From contig NZ_CP070326.1 of the NCBI RefSeq assembly GCF_016917755.1, positions 3,410,001 to 3,474,000 on the forward strand: 64,000 nucleotides of DNA. Reading direction: 5' to 3'. This DNA comes from Streptomyces noursei (GTDB lineage: Bacteria > Actinomycetota > Actinomycetes > Streptomycetales > Streptomycetaceae). The translations under genes and the position numbers were made by a program. Under the pieces are notes generated by a model. It saw only the letters and a program-made list of their open reading frames with translations. It did not search any database and was not told the origin of the DNA. Numbering within the stretch: position 1 is the first letter of the stretch; the number at the start of each line of letters is the position of its first letter. Positions 17,580-27,548 of the stretch are shown piece by piece.

Positions 17580-19253
17580 TCAGTGCTCGATCGCAGCCGC
17601 GATGTCGGGGTGGTGCAGGTCGAATGCCGGGGATTCGGTGCGAATGCGCGGCAGGGACGTGAAGTTGTGCCGCGGCGGCGGGCAGGACGTCGCCCACTCC
17701 AGCGAACGGCCCCAGCCCCACGGGTCGTCCACCTCGATCTTCTCGCCGTATTTGGCGGTCTTCCAGATGTTGTAGAGGAACGGCAGGATCGACATGCCCA
17801 GCAGGAACGAGAAAATGGACGAGACGGTGTTCAGCGCGGTGAAGCCGTCGGCGGCGAGATAGTCGGGAATGCGGCGCATCATGCCCTCCGCACCCAGCCA
17901 GTGCTGGACCAGGAACGTGCCGTGGAAGCCCACGAACAGCGTCCAGAAGGTGATTTTCCCCAGCCGCTCGTCGAGCATCCTGCCGGTGAACTTCGGCCAC
18001 CAGAAGTGGAATCCGGCGAACATCGCGAAGACGACCGTACCGAAGACCACGTAGTGGAAGTGGGCCACCACGAAGTACGAGTCGGAGATGTGGAAGTCCA
18101 TCGGCGGCGACGCCAGGATGACGCCGGTCAGACCACCGAAGACAAAGGTGATCAGGAAGCCGATCGCCCAGAGCATCGGCGTCTCGAAGGACAGCGAGCC
18201 CTTCCACATCGTGCCGATCCAGTTGAAGAACTTCACACCGGTCGGAACGGCGATCAGGAACGTCATGAAGGAGAAGAACGGCAACAGCACGCCGCCCGTC
18301 ACATACATGTGGTGCGCCCACACCGTCACCGAAAGACCGGCAATGGAAACCGTCGCGGCGATCAGACCGATGTAACCGAACATCGGCTTCCGGGAGAAGA
18401 CCGGAATGACCTCGGAAATGATGCCGAAGAACGGCAGGGCGATGATGTACACCTCTGGATGGCCGAAGAACCAGAAGAGGTGTTGCCAGAGCAATGCGCC
18501 ACCATTGGCGGCGTCGAAGACATGGGCACCGAATTTACGGTCCGCCTCCAGGGCGAACAGCGCGGCGGCCAGCACCGGGAAGGCGAGCAGGACCAGCACA
18601 CCGGTCAGCAGCACGTTCCAGGTGAAGATCGGCATCCGGAACATCGTCATGCCCGGGGCGCGCATGCAGATGATGGTGGTGATGAAGTTGACCGAACCGA
18701 GGATCGTGCCGAAGCCGGAGAAGGCCAGACCCGTGATCCACATATCCGCGCCGGCACCCGGTGAATGCACGGCGTCGGACAGCGGCACATATCCGAACCA
18801 GCCGAAGTCCGCCGCCCCTTGAGGCGTCAGGAAACCGCCCACCGCGATCAGCGAGCCGAAGAGGTAGAGCCAGTAGGCGAACATGTTCAGCCGCGGGAAC
18901 GCCACGTCGGGCGCGCCGATCTGCAGCGGCATGATCCAGTTCGCGAAACCGGCGAACAACGGCGTCGCGAACATCAGCAGCATGATCGTGCCGTGCATCG
19001 TGAACGCCTGGTTGAACTGCTCGTTCGACATCAACTGATGTCCGGGCCTGGCCAGTTCGGCACGCATCAGCAGCGCCAGCAGTCCACCGACGCAGAAGAA
19101 GCCGAAGGCGGTCACCAGATAGAGCGTGCCGATGGTCTTGTGGTCGGTGGTCGTCAGCCACTTCACCGGGTTCCGCGGCACGGCGGGCCGCGCCACGGCG
19201 GCCGGCTGCGCGGCGGGCCCGGCCGCCGGAGAGGACGTTGCGGGGAGCTTCAT
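17580..19253 (-). CDS. ctaD: cytochrome c oxidase subunit I
   Basis: 557 aa, twelve-helix catalytic subunit of aa3-type cytochrome c oxidase; reduces O2 and pumps protons. Heme and copper ligands are visible in [18 protein letters not shown] (with the cross-linked Tyr), WAHHMYVTG and [13 protein letters not shown] 19253 gives the normal length; an upstream extension to 19388 lacks family features. No ctaC, ctaE or qcr genes are nearby, so this is probably the extra, stand-alone paralogue seen in several Streptomyces. Followed by a small membrane protein in the same operon. Confidence 0.95.
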   Translation of the reverse strand: MKLPATSSPAAGPAAQPAAVARPAVPRNPVKWLTTTDHKTIGTLYLVTAFGFFCVGGLLALLMRAELARPGHQLMSNEQFNQAFTMHGTIMLLMFATPLFAGFANWIMPLQIGAPDVAFPRLNMFAYWLYLFGSLIAVGGFLTPQGAADFGWFGYVPLSDAVHSPGAGADMWITGLAFSGFGTILGSVNFITTIICMRAPGMTMFRMPIFTWNVLLTGVLVLLAFPVLAAALFALEADRKFGAHVFDAANGGALLWQHLFWFFGHPEVYIIALPFFGIISEVIPVFSRKPMFGYIGLIAATVSIAGLSVTVWAHHMYVTGGVLLPFFSFMTFLIAVPTGVKFFNWIGTMWKGSLSFETPMLWAIGFLITFVFGGLTGVILASPPMDFHISDSYFVVAHFHYVVFGTVVFAMFAGFHFWWPKFTGRMLDERLGKITFWTLFVGFHGTFLVQHWLGAEGMMRRIPDYLAADGFTALNTVSSIFSFLLGMSILPFLYNIWKTAKYGEKIEVDDPWGWGRSLEWATSCPPPRHNFTSLPRIRTESPAFDLHHPDIAAAIEH

Positions 19254-19322
19254 GCCCCGTAGGTGTCCGCCTTCCCGCGCATCGTCACGGGTGACGGGTG
19301 CGAAACGGCCCACCGCCAGGGT

Positions 19323-19348
19323 GGGATGTGTCACGCGGGAGGGATGTG
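19323..19348. promoter_or_regulatory. direct repeat GGGATGTG upstream of ECF sigma gene
   Basis: GGGATGTG occurs at 19323-19330 and 19341-19348, period 18, within the 60 bp before the sigma-factor start. It could be an autoregulated promoter or operator, or part of the ctaD divergent promoter. Confidence 0.3.
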
Positions 19349-19380
19349 ACGATCGGGGCGATGCCGGACACAGGGGTTTC

Positions 19381-19920
19381 ATGAGCACGGACGACGCCTT
19401 CGCCGAGGCATATCGCGCGCACTACTGGGCGGTCAGCCGCTTCGTGGCGCGGCGGTTGGACGCCCCGGCCCACGAGGTCGAGGAGGTGGTGGCGGACGTC
19501 TTCTCCATAGCGTGGCGGCGGCGCACCGAGCTCCCCGACGCGCCGCTGCCCTGGCTGTACGGGGTGGCCCGGAACTGCCTGGCCAACACGGTGCGCGGGC
19601 TCGGCCGCTACCGGCGGCTGCTGCACCGGCTCGGCAACCACGAGGCGGCGCACGGCCGGCAGACCGTTCAGAGCCCGGACGCCGAGCGGCCCGGCTCCTG
19701 GGTGCACGAGGCGCTGGACCGACTGCCCGCCGGCGACCAGGAGGTGCTGCGGCTGACCGCCTGGGAGGAACTGACCGTCGAGGAGCTGGCGGTGGTCCTC
19801 GGCTGCGGCCGGAGCGCGGCGGCCATGCGGTTGCACCGGGCCCGGCGCCGGCTGCGCGCGGAGATCGACCGTACCCGGACCACTGTGTCCGTTCGAGGAG
19901 GAGGCGACGGCCATGCGTGA
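19381..19920 (+). CDS. ECF-type RNA polymerase sigma factor
   Basis: 179 aa with region 2 at the N-terminus ([47 protein letters not shown]) and region 4 at about 120-165 ([42 protein letters not shown]). It directs polymerase to a small set of promoters. The ATG at 19381 fits the family start; an upstream extension is not used. The next gene overlaps by 8 bp and encodes the putative membrane partner, so the pair acts as a sigma/regulator unit. Confidence 0.92.
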   Translation: MSTDDAFAEAYRAHYWAVSRFVARRLDAPAHEVEEVVADVFSIAWRRRTELPDAPLPWLYGVARNCLANTVRGLGRYRRLLHRLGNHEAAHGRQTVQSPDAERPGSWVHEALDRLPAGDQEVLRLTAWEELTVEELAVVLGCGRSAAAMRLHRARRRLRAEIDRTRTTVSVRGGGDGHA

Positions 19921-20947
19921 CGAACTGGAGCTGCTGCGGGCGGCCAACCCGGTGCCCGCCGACGACGGCCGCTGGCGGGACCGCCCGTTGGACGCCACCG
20001 CGCAGCGCGCCCTCAACCGCCTGCTGCACAGCACCCGCACCCGGCGGGCCCGCCGCCGTCTGGTGCTGCGCGCCGAGGCGGCCGTGCTGGCCCTGGTCGC
20101 GGTGCTCGCCTTCACCCTGACCGACGCCGGCAGCAGCCCGGCCGTCGCGGCGCCGTCCGCGCTCGTCCCGCACGCCGGCCGCCCCGTGCCCTCGCTGGAC
20201 GGGCTGGCCCGCATCGCGGAGGCCCTGGCCCGCACGGCCGGCCCCCAGGACGGACCGCGCCGCGGCAGCCATCTGCAGAGCTGGAGCCTGTCCATGGGGA
20301 CCGGCCCGGACACGGCGTCCCCGGTGGCCGTCCCCGAGGAGCGCATCACCCGGTGGAACGCCGACGGCAGCGGCTCCGAACTGGTCGTGGCCACCGACCC
20401 GCAGCACCCGGGCCGCCCGGTCATCCACGACGACGAGGGCCGCTGGCGGACCGTCAGCGACGGGAAGGTGCTGCACCGCGCGGCCTATCCGGCGGGGTCG
20501 GGCGCGCGGCACGACGGGCTCGCCGCCCGGACGAGGCCGCCCACCGACCCCACGGCGCTGCGGGCACTGCTCGCCTCCCTCTACGGCGCGGCGGACGGTG
20601 ACGGCGGGGACGCCGACGCGGCCGCCGTCCCGCAACTGCTGATGGCGCTCTCCTCGTTCCGGCAGGAGTGGACGCCGGGGCCGCGGGAGACGGCGGCGAT
20701 CGTACGGATGCTGGCGGACACCAAGGGCCTGCGGCCGGCCGGCGCGGTCACCGACCGACTGGGCCGGCGCGGGCAGGCGTTCGTGCACGACGGGCCCGAC
20801 GGCGCGATGGACGCCACCCGCCAGATGGTGATCCTCGATCCGCGCACCGGCCAACTCCTCGGCACGGAGATCACCTTCACCAAGGACCTGCCCGACTTCC
20901 GGATCACCGCGGGCGAGGTGATGTCGTATGAGGCGTGGATGCCGTGA
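19913..20947 (+). CDS. CU044_5270-family sigma-associated membrane protein
   Basis: 344 aa. A short cytoplasmic N-terminus, one transmembrane helix at about residues 48-65 (AEAAVLALVAVLAFTL), and a large extracellular domain with LDPRTGQLLGTEI near the end, the layout of CU044_5270 proteins found directly after ECF sigma genes. Start overlaps the sigma gene by 8 bp, indicating translational coupling. It probably senses an envelope signal and controls the sigma factor; no zinc anti-sigma motif (HxxxCxxC) is present, so the mechanism is open. Confidence 0.8.
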   Translation: MRDELELLRAANPVPADDGRWRDRPLDATAQRALNRLLHSTRTRRARRRLVLRAEAAVLALVAVLAFTLTDAGSSPAVAAPSALVPHAGRPVPSLDGLARIAEALARTAGPQDGPRRGSHLQSWSLSMGTGPDTASPVAVPEERITRWNADGSGSELVVATDPQHPGRPVIHDDEGRWRTVSDGKVLHRAAYPAGSGARHDGLAARTRPPTDPTALRALLASLYGAADGDGGDADAAAVPQLLMALSSFRQEWTPGPRETAAIVRMLADTKGLRPAGAVTDRLGRRGQAFVHDGPDGAMDATRQMVILDPRTGQLLGTEITFTKDLPDFRITAGEVMSYEAWMP

Positions 20948-21441
20948 GACGTCCACCGGGAGACGCCGGCCACGCGGCGCGTGCGGCGGGGCGGCCGCGC
21001 CCGCCCGGTGACCGCCCGAGTGGCGGGGCCCGGGCCCATGGCCGATCCTGGAGGGACGCGACGATCCTTCGGCGCGGTGGTGCGGGTGCACCGCCGCGCC
21101 GTTTCCGTATGCCGCGCCCCGGACTCCGGCCCGCCCCTCCCCCTCCTGTCGTTTCCGTGTGCGAACGAACACGCCCCGCATCCACGCCCGCGCGTGACGC
21201 GGGCCACACATAGCCCCTCGGTTGCGGTCGATCCCCGCGAGATGGATCACAAACAAGAGCCGGGCAAAAAAGTTCGCGGATGCATGTTTGCCCAGCGAGG
21301 AGAGGGTAGGCGGGCAACTGTGCAGTCACTTGCACACTGTCCGTGATGACCCGGTCTGCCCGTATGGTCGTCCTTTGCCCCGTCGCGCCACGGCGGGGCA
21401 GGTCCTTGTAGTCGTCCCAGAGAGCGCAGGCGAGCGAACAC
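20948..21441. other. intergenic region upstream of MHS transporter
   Basis: No gene is supported. It contains the inverted repeat TGTGCA-n6-TGCACA at 21319-21336 and an AT-richer patch (CACAAACAAGAGCCGGGCAA) near 21248. Confidence 0.5.
21319..21336. promoter_or_regulatory. inverted repeat, candidate operator
   Basis: TGTGCA-GTCACT-TGCACA, a perfect 6-bp dyad spaced 6 bp, 105 bp ahead of the MHS transporter start. Confidence 0.4.
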
Positions 21442-22923
21442 GTGCCGACGCAGTCCCCCCTCGCACCCGGGTCCCGTACGGGCGACGGCGGAATCGCCGG
21501 CGCCGCCACCGGGCCGCAGCAGACGGCCCCCCGGCCGCAGCCCCCGGGCGAGGTGACGGTCGTCGACCCCGCGATGGTCAAGCGCGCGGTATCGGCGGCC
21601 GCCCTCGGCAACGCGATGGAGTGGTTCGACTTCGGCGTCTACAGCTACATCGCGGTCACCCTCGGCCATGTCTTCTTCCCGTCCGGGAACCCGACCGCGC
21701 AGCTGCTCTCGACCTTCGGCGCGTTCGCCGCGGCCTTCCTGGTGCGCCCGCTCGGCGGCATGTTCTTCGGCCCGCTCGGCGACCGCATCGGCCGCCAGAA
21801 GGTCCTCGCCATCACCATGATCATGATGGCCGTGGGCACCTTCGCCATCGGCCTGATCCCGTCGTACGCCTCGATCGGCGTCGGCGCGCCCATCCTGCTG
21901 CTGGCCGCCCGCCTGGTGCAGGGCTTCTCCACCGGCGGCGAGTACGGCGGCGCCTCCACCTTCATCGCCGAGTACGCGCCCGACAAGAAGCGCGGATTCC
22001 TCGGCAGCTGGCTGGAGTTCGGCACCCTCGCCGGCTACGTCGGCGGCGCCGGCCTGGTCACGCTGATGACCGCGCTGCTGTCCACCGAGGACCTGCACTC
22101 CTGGGGCTGGCGGATCCCGTTCCTGATCGCCGGTCCGATGGGCATCATCGGCCTCTACCTGCGGATGCGACTCGAAGAGACCCCGGCCTTCGCCCGGTTG
22201 GAGAAGGAGGCGCACGCCAAGGAGAAGGAGCGCCGCGCGGCCGAGAAGCGGATCGGCATCCGCGAGATGATCTTCGGTCAGTGGCGGGCGATGCTGCTGT
22301 GCATCGGCCTGGTCCTGGTCTTCAACGTCACCGACTACATGCTGCTGTCGTACATGCCGAGTTACCTCACCTCGGAGCTCAAGTACGACGAGACGCACGG
22401 GCTGTTGGTCGTGCTCGGCGTGATGGTCGTGATGATGGGCGTGCAGCCGTTCGCGGGCAAGCTGTCCGACCGGTTCGGTCGCCGCCCGGTCATCGGCGCC
22501 GGCTGCGTGGGCTTCCTGGTCCTGTCCGTCCCCGCACTGCTGCTGATCCGGCAGGGCTCGCTGATCGCCATCGCCCTGGGCATGGGCGCGCTCGGCCTGC
22601 TGCTGGTGTGCTTCACCGCGGCGATGCCCTCCGCGCTGCCCGCGCTCTTCCCGACCAAGGTGCGCTACGGCTCGCTGTCGATCGGCTTCAACATCTCGGT
22701 GTCGCTCTTCGGCGGCACGACGCCGCTGGTGGTCACCGCCCTGATCGGCGCGACCGGCAACAAGATGATGCCCGCCTACTACATGATGGCGGCGGCCGTG
22801 ATCGGCGGCATCGCGGTGCTGCTGATGTCGGAGAGCGCCCGCAAGCCGCTGCCCGGCTCCCCGCCGGCGGTGGAGACCGAGGCCGAGGCCCGGCAGCTCC
22901 TCGCGGCGACCGCGGCGCGCTGA
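21442..22923 (+). CDS. MFS transporter, metabolite:H+ symporter (ProP-like)
   Basis: 493 aa, twelve predicted membrane helices, the MHS subfamily of the major facilitator superfamily. Family signatures: GNAMEWFDFGVYSYIA in helix 1, GPLGDRIGRQKVLA in the helix 2-3 loop, GFSTGGEYGGASTFIAEYAPDKKRG, and the second-half LSDRFGRRPVI. MHS proteins take up proline/betaine, citrate, alpha-ketoglutarate or similar solutes with protons; the substrate cannot be told. GTG start at 21442 behind a Ser/Gly-rich N-terminal tail. Single-gene unit. Confidence 0.9.
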   Translation: MPTQSPLAPGSRTGDGGIAGAATGPQQTAPRPQPPGEVTVVDPAMVKRAVSAAALGNAMEWFDFGVYSYIAVTLGHVFFPSGNPTAQLLSTFGAFAAAFLVRPLGGMFFGPLGDRIGRQKVLAITMIMMAVGTFAIGLIPSYASIGVGAPILLLAARLVQGFSTGGEYGGASTFIAEYAPDKKRGFLGSWLEFGTLAGYVGGAGLVTLMTALLSTEDLHSWGWRIPFLIAGPMGIIGLYLRMRLEETPAFARLEKEAHAKEKERRAAEKRIGIREMIFGQWRAMLLCIGLVLVFNVTDYMLLSYMPSYLTSELKYDETHGLLVVLGVMVVMMGVQPFAGKLSDRFGRRPVIGAGCVGFLVLSVPALLLIRQGSLIAIALGMGALGLLLVCFTAAMPSALPALFPTKVRYGSLSIGFNISVSLFGGTTPLVVTALIGATGNKMMPAYYMMAAAVIGGIAVLLMSESARKPLPGSPPAVETEAEARQLLAATAAR

Positions 22924-23099
22924 CCCGCCCCGCACCCGCACCACGACCCGCGCACGGCCGGTCGTCGGACCCCACCAGGGGCCCGGCGGCCGGCCGTCGC
23001 CGTACCGGATGGCGGTACAAGGGGAACCGGTGACACCGCTCGCCCCGTCTGTGACCCTGGCGATCGCGGGGATCGCCGGGCACGGAACGGGGGACCACC

Positions 23100-24239
23100 A
23101 TGCGGGTGGCGGCAGACGCGACGGCGGGGACGGCGGCCGCGGCCGGGCGGCGACGGGCGCTGTGCGTCGTCCTGCTCCTCCTGGCGGTGCAGCTGGTCTG
23201 GCTCGCCCGCCCCGCCTACGCCTGTGGCTGCGGGGCGATGGTGCACGGCCCGAACACCACGATCGGGGTGCACCACGAGACGTCGGTGGTGCGCTGGGAC
23301 GGCGCCACCGAGCAGATCTCCATGAGCCTGTCGGTCTACGGCACCGCCCCGGACGCCGCCTGGATCATGCCCGTCCCGCACCGCGCCACCGTGCGCCTGG
23401 GCGATCCCGAACTCGCCGACGAGCTGAGCCGGATCAGCGAGCCGGTCACCGAGTACCGGCACTACTTCTGGCCGCGCGCCGGCGACTGGCCCTTCAAGTC
23501 GGACTTCGGCGCCGCCGGCGACGCGGCCGCCCCGCCCGCCGACTCGTCGGTCGGCGTCATCGGCCGTGAGCGGCTGGGCCCCTTCGACGTCGCCCGGCTG
23601 ACCGCCACCGACCCCGACGCGCTGCGCGGCTGGCTCGCCGCCAACGGCTTCAAGCTCCCGCCCGCGCTGGCCACCGCCCTGCGCCCCTATGTGGACCGGC
23701 ACTGGGAATACGTGGCGGTCCGGCTCGCCCCCGCCGACCACGGCACCCGCCTCACCGGCACCCTCGACCCGCTCCTGCTCTCCTTCGCCTCCGACCACCC
23801 CGTCTACCCCATGCGGCTCTCCCGCCTCGCCACCACCCCGCAGGAGCTGAGCCTCTACCTCCTGGCACCCCACCGGATGGCACCGCGCAGCGCCATCGGC
23901 GGAGCCCCGCCGCACGTCAGCTACGCCGGCCGGATCCAGCCGCAGGGCGCCGTCCGCGACTTCGCCGGCCCCGCGCCGGCCTTCCTCACCGCGTTCGACC
24001 AGAGCTTCCCCCAGCCCCAACGCATCGACGACGACCACGAGTTCCGCCGCACGGCCGCGGACACCCCGTACCACCGGGTGCGCTACGCCTACTCCCTCCT
24101 CCAGGTGGGCGGCATCCCCCTCTGGATCCCCACCATGGGCGGCGGCACGCTGCTGCTCCTCATGGCCGCCGCGGCCCTGACCACCGGCCGACGCCGGCCG
24201 ACGGCCACCCCGGCACCGCCACCCGCGCCCCCGGCGTGA
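23100..24239 (+). CDS. DUF2330-family secreted membrane protein
   Basis: 379 aa. Signal peptide (cleavage after PAYA at residue ~41) leading to CGCGAMV, the cysteine-bearing N-terminus of DUF2330 proteins. The family hallmark WIMPVPHRATVRLGD follows. C-terminal transmembrane helix (GGGTLLLLMAAAAL) and short basic/proline tail. An extracellular, probably membrane-tethered domain of unknown function. Stand-alone gene; the next gene is convergent, 9 bp away. Confidence 0.85.
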   Translation: MRVAADATAGTAAAAGRRRALCVVLLLLAVQLVWLARPAYACGCGAMVHGPNTTIGVHHETSVVRWDGATEQISMSLSVYGTAPDAAWIMPVPHRATVRLGDPELADELSRISEPVTEYRHYFWPRAGDWPFKSDFGAAGDAAAPPADSSVGVIGRERLGPFDVARLTATDPDALRGWLAANGFKLPPALATALRPYVDRHWEYVAVRLAPADHGTRLTGTLDPLLLSFASDHPVYPMRLSRLATTPQELSLYLLAPHRMAPRSAIGGAPPHVSYAGRIQPQGAVRDFAGPAPAFLTAFDQSFPQPQRIDDDHEFRRTAADTPYHRVRYAYSLLQVGGIPLWIPTMGGGTLLLLMAAAALTTGRRRPTATPAPPPAPPA

Positions 24240-24248
24240 GCCGCGCGC

Positions 24249-25172
24249 CTACGCCAGGTCCGCCATGCCCTTGACGAGTTCCAGGACCTCCAGGGATTCC
24301 AGGGCGCCGGCGTCGGCGTAGGCGCCCGCGGTCGCCGTGAAGAGCCGCTCGGGGTGGGCCAGGCCCCCGGCGAACTCGGCATGGACGCGGGCCGCCGCCT
24401 CGTCCAGCGGCAGGCCGCCCTTCGCATGGGCGGTGGCCGCTTCCTGCACCTGCGTCAGACCGTCCCGGAAGTCGATCACGTCGGCACGCTCCATGAGCGC
24501 GCCGTGGCCGGGGACGAACACCTCGGCGCCGGTGGCCAGCAGGGTGTCGACGGACTGCACGCACGCCGCCAGCGACCCCGACCAGACGATCATGTGGCCG
24601 CCCTGGAACAGGGCGTCACCGGCGAAGACGATCCCCTCGCCCGGGACCCACAGCGCGACGTCCCCGGCGCTGTGCCCCGGCCCGAGGTCGATGAGTTCCA
24701 CCGTGACGTCGCCGACCCGCCTCTCCTCCCGCCCGGTGAAGGTGCGCGTGGGCCCGATCACGGTGATCCCGGAGAAGTCGAAGTCCCCGAAGTGCCGCGC
24801 GGCGTAGCGGCTCGTGCTGTCCGTGCCCCGCGCGCGGGAGAGCCGGGTGAGCTGCTCGGGAGTGATCTCATGGCACAGATGCTCCGCGGAGGCCGCGGAC
24901 GTGATGATCTCGCGCCCGGGGAGCAACTGGTTCCCCCACGTGTGGTCCCCGTTCTGGTGCGAGACGACCACCGTCTCGATCCGGGAGCCGGACGTCGCCC
25001 GATCGATCTCCCGCAGCATGGTGCGGGTGGCGTCCAACGTGAACTGCGTGTCGAACAACAGCGCAACACCCTGCGACGACACCACGCCGGCGTTGCTGAC
25101 CCCCCAGTTCGTGGAGTCCTGTACCCATGCCCAGGCGGTGGCGGAAAGCGATCGGAGTGCAGCGTTCATCAT
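24249..25172 (-). CDS. metallo-beta-lactamase-fold protein with altered metal motif
   Basis: 307 aa MBL-fold hydrolase. The first metal motif reads SHQNGDHTWG, so the second His of HxHxDH is Asn; the later GHSAGDV and VFAGDALFQGG and VPGHGALM blocks are present. The gap in zinc-site ligands suggests a mononuclear or iron site, or a lost activity. Start at the ATG pair 25172/25169 with AGGAG upstream; the longer frame to 25358 is Arg/Gly-rich leader. Convergent with the DUF2330 gene and divergent from the ABM gene. Confidence 0.82.
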   Translation of the reverse strand: MMNAALRSLSATAWAWVQDSTNWGVSNAGVVSSQGVALLFDTQFTLDATRTMLREIDRATSGSRIETVVVSHQNGDHTWGNQLLPGREIITSAASAEHLCHEITPEQLTRLSRARGTDSTSRYAARHFGDFDFSGITVIGPTRTFTGREERRVGDVTVELIDLGPGHSAGDVALWVPGEGIVFAGDALFQGGHMIVWSGSLAACVQSVDTLLATGAEVFVPGHGALMERADVIDFRDGLTQVQEAATAHAKGGLPLDEAAARVHAEFAGGLAHPERLFTATAGAYADAGALESLEVLELVKGMADLA

Positions 25173-25470
25173 CAAGGTTCTTTCTCCTACGCCAGGTGAT
25201 CCACCTCGTACGCTGCCACAGCCCCCCACCGGACGGACCACCGTCCCCACGCGGGGACGACACCCCGCCCGCGCCCACGCCGCGGGGCCGGGCCCCGCGC
25301 GGCAGCGACGGCCTGGAAGTTCATGACCCTCTGCCAGAGAACGCCCGCCCCTATTCAACTGAAGCAGGACCAGGGATCAAATACTCGACCAAGCCTCCCT
25401 CATCGGGCATCAGGGGCACCGGGCCGAGCCCCACGTGCCGACGGGCGGAGCCTTGCGGCACGATGGGCCC

Positions 25471-25788
25471 ATGAGCATCGTGAAGATCAATGTGCTGACT
25501 GTCCCCGCTGAGCAGCGGGAGACCCTTGAGGAGCGCTTCGCCTCCCGCGCACACGCGGTTGAGAGCTCGGACGGCTTCGAGTGGTTCGAACTCCTCCGCC
25601 CGGTCGAAGGCACCGACAACTACCTGGTGTACACACGGTGGCGCGACGAAGAGTCGTTCCAGGCGTGGATGGAAGGGCCCATGAAGGCGGCCCACCAGGG
25701 CGGCAGCGACCGACCCAAGCCTGCCGCCAGCGGCTCCACGGTGTGGTCGTTCGAGGTCGTACAACAGGCAGCGCCCAAGAACGCCTAA
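25471..25788 (+). CDS. antibiotic-biosynthesis monooxygenase (ABM) domain protein
   Basis: 105 aa ferredoxin-like ABM fold: IVKINVLTVPAEQRETLEERF, then FEWFELLRPVEGTDNYLVYTRWRDEESFQAWMEG, then a C-terminal strand WSFEVVQ. The family includes cofactor-free monooxygenases and heme-degrading IsdG/MhuD enzymes; the W-rich dyad region is compatible with either. Single gene with weak ribosome site. A fragment of a second copy lies at 26769-26833. Confidence 0.85.
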   Translation: MSIVKINVLTVPAEQRETLEERFASRAHAVESSDGFEWFELLRPVEGTDNYLVYTRWRDEESFQAWMEGPMKAAHQGGSDRPKPAASGSTVWSFEVVQQAAPKNA

Positions 25789-26255
25789 GGGTTGTCCCAA
25801 CGAGTGTGCGCCGACCCTTCCTAGGCAGAGTCCGACGGGCCCTACGGACGGCTCGGCGATTCCTGGCGCGAACCGCGCGGCTGCTTCGTCACAGCCGCGC
25901 GGTTGCGGAGCTGGGCAACGCGTTGACGGCGGCTGGTGTGGAGAGGGCGGGGGTGGGCTCCGGGCTGTCGCGGCCGCGGACGGGGCCGGTGTGGCGCGGC
26001 GGGAGCTGCCGAGCCGCTTTGCCTGTCCCGTGACGGGTCTGGGCAACGACGCAGGCCCGTGATCAGCGATGAGAGTGGGAGTGCCCCCGAGGGGATGCCC
26101 TTGCCCGCGCTTTCCGCGGCGGTGGTCCGCCGGGTCAGCCGTTCGGCGGATGCCTGATCGCGGGCGGCCTCACGCGTTGCCATGGTGGACGAGGTACCCC
26201 GTGGCCGACGGCTCGTCGGTACACACGAGCTGGTCGACTTGGACGGAGCCGCGCA
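25789..26255. other. intergenic region, no gene assigned
   Basis: 467 bp with only short, Arg-rich frames. Nothing recognised. Confidence 0.4.
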
Positions 26256-26741
26256 ATGAAGATCAGGCTCGTGGACGAGCACTTCATGAAGGCCCGATGG
26301 GACCACATCGAGTTGACACTGCGCCATACGTTTCACGACTCGCAGTTCAACGATGACGGGTACACGGTCGACAACCCCGTGGACTTCACCCGTTCCGCGA
26401 TCGAGGGCGGGCTGGGCCCCGGCGTCAAACACCTGGTGGCACTCGACGACTCGGGAAACATGGTGGGTGGTTTCTTCTGTATCCCGACGGAACGGAAAGA
26501 AGGCCAGGAGGCGACCGATCTCGGCTGGTTCTTCGTCGTGCCGGAAGTCGATCGTGACACCCGGCGGGAGATCGTCGACACCTTCCTGGAACGGGTCTTC
26601 CAGATGCTGCGCGACGCGGGGTTCAAGCGGATCGAGTCGAACATGGGAACCCCGGCCGGCGCCAAGTCACTCGGCCGTCGCTATGGCTTCGTGCACGCGC
26701 CCACCGCCGAGTGGTCGAATCGTTGGCTCCGGGAGCTGTGA
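26256..26741 (+). CDS. GNAT-family N-acetyltransferase
   Basis: 161 aa. Acetyl-CoA-dependent transferase fold: VKHLVALDDSGNMVGGFFC (strands 2-4), LGWFFVVPEVDRDTRREIVDTFLERVFQ (pyrophosphate loop region with R/D-rich variant of the usual Q/RxxGxG/A), and C-terminal GAKSLGRRYGFVHA. The absence of a canonical RGxG makes it a divergent member. The acceptor is unknown. Stand-alone gene. Confidence 0.75.
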   Translation: MKIRLVDEHFMKARWDHIELTLRHTFHDSQFNDDGYTVDNPVDFTRSAIEGGLGPGVKHLVALDDSGNMVGGFFCIPTERKEGQEATDLGWFFVVPEVDRDTRREIVDTFLERVFQMLRDAGFKRIESNMGTPAGAKSLGRRYGFVHAPTAEWSNRWLREL

Positions 26742-26768
26742 CGCGCCTCGCTTCCCGGGGCGCCGAAG

Positions 26769-26833
26769 GAGCAGTACCTGGTCTTCACCCGTCGTTCGAG
26801 GTCGTGCAGCAGGCCGCACCCCAGCAGGGCTGA
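26769..26833 (+). pseudogene. remnant of a second ABM-domain gene
   Basis: The stretch codes EQYLVFTR and then, one frame away, SFEVVQQAAPQQG-stop, matching NYLVYTR and SFEVVQQAAPKNA-stop of the intact ABM protein 1 kb upstream. About 45-50 codons between the two blocks are missing, so it is a deletion relic of a duplicate. Confidence 0.6.
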
Positions 26834-26972
26834 CGGCTTCGCAGCGCGTTCGGCAGGGGTCCCGTCCGTACGGTCCGTAGGCGGCGGGGCCCCTGCGTGG
26901 GACGGCGGGGCCCTGGTGGGCGAGGGGAAAAACGGTTGCCCACCGGGTCCGTGTCGTCGTGACAATGCCGGC

Positions 26973-27548
26973 ATGAGCGATGCCACCGCCCCACCCTGGA
27001 CGATCACCGCCGAGTCGGTCGACGCGCCGGTCGCGCGGGCCCTGTTCCGCGCGTACTACACCGAGGTCGCCGACCGCTATTTCGCGCTGTACGAGGGGCG
27101 TCGCGCGAGGCCGCAGGAGATCGACGCGGGCGTGGCCGAGCACCAGGGCGCGGTGCTGATGCCGCCGCGCGGGGTGCTGCTGGTGGCCCGGCACGGCGGC
27201 GAGCCGGCCGGTTGCGCCGGGGTCCGGCTGTTGGACGCCCGGACCGCAGAGCTGAAGCAGGTGTTCGTCCGGCCCGGCGCGCGCGGTCTGGGCATCGCGA
27301 GCGGGCTGTTGGGGGCCGCGGAGGCGGCGGCGGTGCGGCTGGGCGCGGAACGGATCCGGCTGGACACCCGGCTGGACCTGACGGAGGCCCTCGCCCTCTA
27401 CCGGCGGCGCGGCTACGTCGAGATCGCCCCCTACCACTCGGACAGCCCCTACGCGGAGATCTTCTTCGAGAAGCGGCTGCCGGGGCCACGGCCGTCGGGG
27501 GCCGGCGACGGGCGGCCCAACGGGGCCGAGCCGACGCCTACTTGGTGA
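26973..27548 (+). CDS. GNAT-family N-acetyltransferase
   Basis: 191 aa. Typical GNAT core: [19 protein letters not shown], coenzyme-A loop [19 protein letters not shown] (R/Q-x-x-G-x-G variant), [22 protein letters not shown]-terminal extension of about 80 residues. ATG 26973 lies 57 bp inside the open frame and fits the family. Its 3' end overlaps the convergent MFS gene by 11 bp. Confidence 0.85.
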   Translation: MSDATAPPWTITAESVDAPVARALFRAYYTEVADRYFALYEGRRARPQEIDAGVAEHQGAVLMPPRGVLLVARHGGEPAGCAGVRLLDARTAELKQVFVRPGARGLGIASGLLGAAEAAAVRLGAERIRLDTRLDLTEALALYRRRGYVEIAPYHSDSPYAEIFFEKRLPGPRPSGAGDGRPNGAEPTPTW

